A DNA stretch of 64,000 bases. Source: Aurelia coerulea. Lineage: Eukaryota > Cnidaria > Scyphozoa > Semaeostomeae > Ulmaridae. The stretch is from NCBI GenBank assembly GCA_039566865.1, contig CM076948.1:23323001-23387000 (forward strand), in the 5' to 3' direction. A model generated the notes under the pieces. It did no database searches. It was not told the origin of the DNA and saw only the letters and a list, made by a program, of their open reading frames with translations. The position numbers and the translations under genes are program-made. How positions within the stretch are numbered: the first letter of the stretch is position 1; every line of letters begins with the position of its first letter. Below are positions 62,139-64,000 of this stretch, piece by piece.

Positions 62139-63844
62139 GTATGTATGAACAGAAAATTTTACTGTTTGTGATAAAACACCGAACGTTACAGCACAGGAGG
62201 CCCAATCGCATAATTATGGCGACCTAAGGTAATTTACGCTGTTGCTGTTTCCTAACTGCAACATTAAGATAGCGTATTTGTTCTTTGGATTGTAGAAAAA
62301 TGAAATTCATACCGTAAATGGTTGAATGTTATCTCGGTTATCTCCGTGTCTTTCCTCTTGTGCTCTGAAATCATTGAAGCATTCTGCCGCCTTGGTAACA
62401 TGCTATTATTCTGTTGCTGTTGTTGTACTGCATCAACGCAGCATTATAGGTTGTAGTATATTATGAAATAACAAGGAAGGAAGCTTATTTACCTGCCTAA
62501 ATCTAACAACAGTTTTGAAAAAATTATCTCATAATATAATGTTGCGTTAATGCAGTACAACAACAGCAACAGAATAATAGCAAGTTACCATGGCGGCAGA
62601 ATGCTTATATTATTATGGAGCACAAGAGCACAAGAGGAAAGACACAGAGATAACCGAGATAACAATCAACCATTTACGGTATGAATTTCATTTTTCTTTA
62701 CAAATACTGCTATCTTTATGTTGCAGTTAGGAAACAGCAGCAGTGTAAATTACCTTTGTTGAGCAAGGTTGCCATAATACGCAATTGGTCCTCCTGTGGT
62801 TACAGTAAACAACTGCCAATAAGAACCAACAATTTTTGTACTTTCAAAGTTTTCGTACTAGAGTAGCATCGCCCATTATGGCCGGTCGCCCATTATGGCC
62901 GCTTAGTAAGAGAAATTAAACTTCAGGAGACTGGGAACAAGTAAACAAATTGGAATTGCGCGGGAAATCTTTGCTGACGTCAGTTTTAACATAATTTGAC
63001 CTTCACTGAAGTTTCAGTTTCTTTGCATCGAAGCCCTACGAGATAATTCAGGGACATGTCAAATCGATTCTGTAAGCTCAATAGGCCGTTACGAAACATC
63101 GATTTCTGTTCGAGGTGAAACCAGCCGTCCTAAAATAAATTTGAAGGCAGAAACACCACAATACGACAAAACAACAGCAAATGAGTGAATATATTTCATA
63201 CCAATATTTCTTATGCAGGACTTCTTCAGGGCTGCTATGTCCTAAAATACCCGTTCCGTTATCCCAAACTTAATGCAAAGTCATATTGAAATTTTTGCGT
63301 TTAATGTGCTCATTGATGAATAAATAATTGTAATTAAAGCTGTTTTTCTTAGTTTAACTCTTCTCTGCAGAGTGGCGTAACTTGTTTGAACTGCGGCCAT
63401 ATTGGGCGACGCCGAGCGAAAAGGTCGTTTTCACTCCCATCTTCACCTTGTGCAGTGAGGATAGTCATCAGATTGAACACTCAACAGCACAGCACTGCAG
63501 TAAGTGAGAGCTAGCTCATGCTCTACCTAATATCGTAAATAGGCAGTCATTAGCAAAGAAGCGCATTGTTTCCAGGAAATCTAACAATGTTCTCCTTTCT
63601 TCATAGATATTTCATGACGGAGAAGTGAGCCATTTTCTAGATGGAAGGGATCAGAATACATGGATGCCATTTGTGAAATGTGCACGGCATAAAAAAGAAC
63701 AAAATATGGTTGTATTTCAATATCACGGCTGTATCTATTACAGAACAACTCGTGAAATAGCTCCTGGATCAGAACTGCTGGTTTGGTATGACACAAAATA
63801 CACGCAATTACTTGGCCTACCTATGGCTTGGAATGATACAAGAA
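61867..63844 (+). CDS. PRDM9: PRDM9-like PR/SET histone methyltransferase, partial (two exons)
   Basis: A PR/SET domain of the PRDM9/PRDM7 type, a nuclear H3K4/K36 methyltransferase family. Exon 1 (61867-62138) and exon 2 (63607-63844) join in phase 0 as YMWE|IFHDGE. The domain reads [20 protein letters not shown], then [59 protein letters not shown] and [16 protein letters not shown], FQYHxxIxYRT and ELLVWY are hallmark PRDM9 motifs. In the NCAR position the sequence is KCAR (Asn to Lys). Exon 1 enters with 2 nt of a split codon, so upstream exons exist (a KRAB/SSXRD part if full length). Exon 2 leaves in phase 1 at GTGAGT, and zinc fingers would lie beyond the window. A PRDM9-like paralogue without fingers is also possible. 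Confidence 0.9.
62192..62798. mobile_element. Long-arm hairpin element with CACAGGAGG ends in the PR/SET intron
   Basis: Arms of about 250 bp (CACAGGAGGCCCAATCGCAT.. and ..GCAATTGGTCCTCCTGTG) flank a loop of about 90 bp. A perfect 7-bp duplication GTTACAG lies at 62185-62191 and 62799-62805. The arms have several mismatches and small indels. Confidence 0.82.
62806..63606. other. PR/SET intron remainder
   Basis: Contains two CGCCCATTATGGCC words (about 62869 and 62886) and otherwise unique sequence. No further exon identified. Confidence 0.4.
63607..63844 (+). CDS. PRDM9: PRDM9-like exon 2 seen
   Basis: Acceptor TTCATAG, donor GTGAGT, phase 0 to 1. Encodes the second half of the PR/SET domain from [19 protein letters not shown] to [17 protein letters not shown]. 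The tyrosine of LLVWY corresponds to the catalytic tyrosine of PRDM9. Confidence 0.92.
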
Positions 63845-63867
63845 GTGAGTAATATTCATTGAATCTT

Positions 63868-64000
63868 CTACCAGGTGTCCCAAAACCCAAGTATACAGAT
63901 TTGGTTGACTCTAGCGCTGTGAATTTAGCTTTACTTAATGGCTAATCACTCTCAAAATGTTCTTCGATAGTTAACTTGAATATAGATACCTCGTTTGTTG
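63868..64000. mobile_element. Left end of a further GGTGTCCC MITE, cut by the window edge
   Basis: TACCAGGTGTCCCAAAACCCAAG starts as the TA-flanked family does; the right end is outside. Confidence 0.45.

Noticed and set aside
61935..62171. ATG at 61935 as the PRDM start codon
   Set aside because: The frame stays open upstream to a good acceptor at 61866, and the downstream end of that frame reads past the GTATGT donor into intron.

Overview
The window is eukaryotic, most likely from a cnidarian (an anthozoan such as a stony coral or sea anemone). The organism call is an inference. It rests on intron-rich animal genes (a 15-exon SLC47/MATE transporter, an intronless CREBZF/Zhangfei bZIP gene, a PRDM9-like PR/SET gene), AT-rich intergenic DNA, vertebrate-type TTAGGG repeats and a very dense load of short hairpin DNA transposons. 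There is no bacterial-style operon, tRNA, rRNA or CRISPR array that I can support.

Layout. 62-3171 is a 3.1-kb foldback element with roughly 1.3-kb inverted arms and a perfect 9-bp target duplication (Mutator-like). 3.9-4.95 kb holds two hAT-like MITEs with G/C-run ends. 5.3-6.3 kb (minus) is an unrecognised, possibly F-box-like gene. 6768-7894 is a 5'-truncated LINE insertion with a 14-bp target duplication. 9370-36471 (plus) holds the fifteen C-terminal exons of a MATE-type organic cation/H+ antiporter; its introns are packed with nested MITEs, LINE tails and a MITE built around TTAGGG repeats. 36.9-39.0 kb is a 69-bp tandem satellite just downstream of that gene. 40-41.7 kb is again MITE-rich; about 41.7-46.6 kb is comparatively transposon-poor. 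46724-47932 (minus) is CREBZF, with a CRE/ETS site pair upstream. 48.2-61.8 kb is mostly layered MITEs and LINE debris. 61867-63844 (plus) carries two exons of a PRDM9-like PR/SET domain, with a large hairpin element in the intron; the gene runs out of the window.

The three recognised genes look functionally unrelated: a plasma-membrane drug/toxin exporter, a stress/HCF-linked bZIP regulator, and a histone methyltransferase of the meiotic-recombination family. The unusual content is the transposon fraction. Target-site duplications read directly from the sequence separate several groups: 9-bp (Mutator-like, at least four families including one full foldback), 8-bp (hAT-like with C/G-run ends and internal satellite-like repeats), 7-bp with CA...TG ends (possibly P-like), and TA (Tc1/mariner-like). 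Many are nested in one another, giving a relative insertion order.
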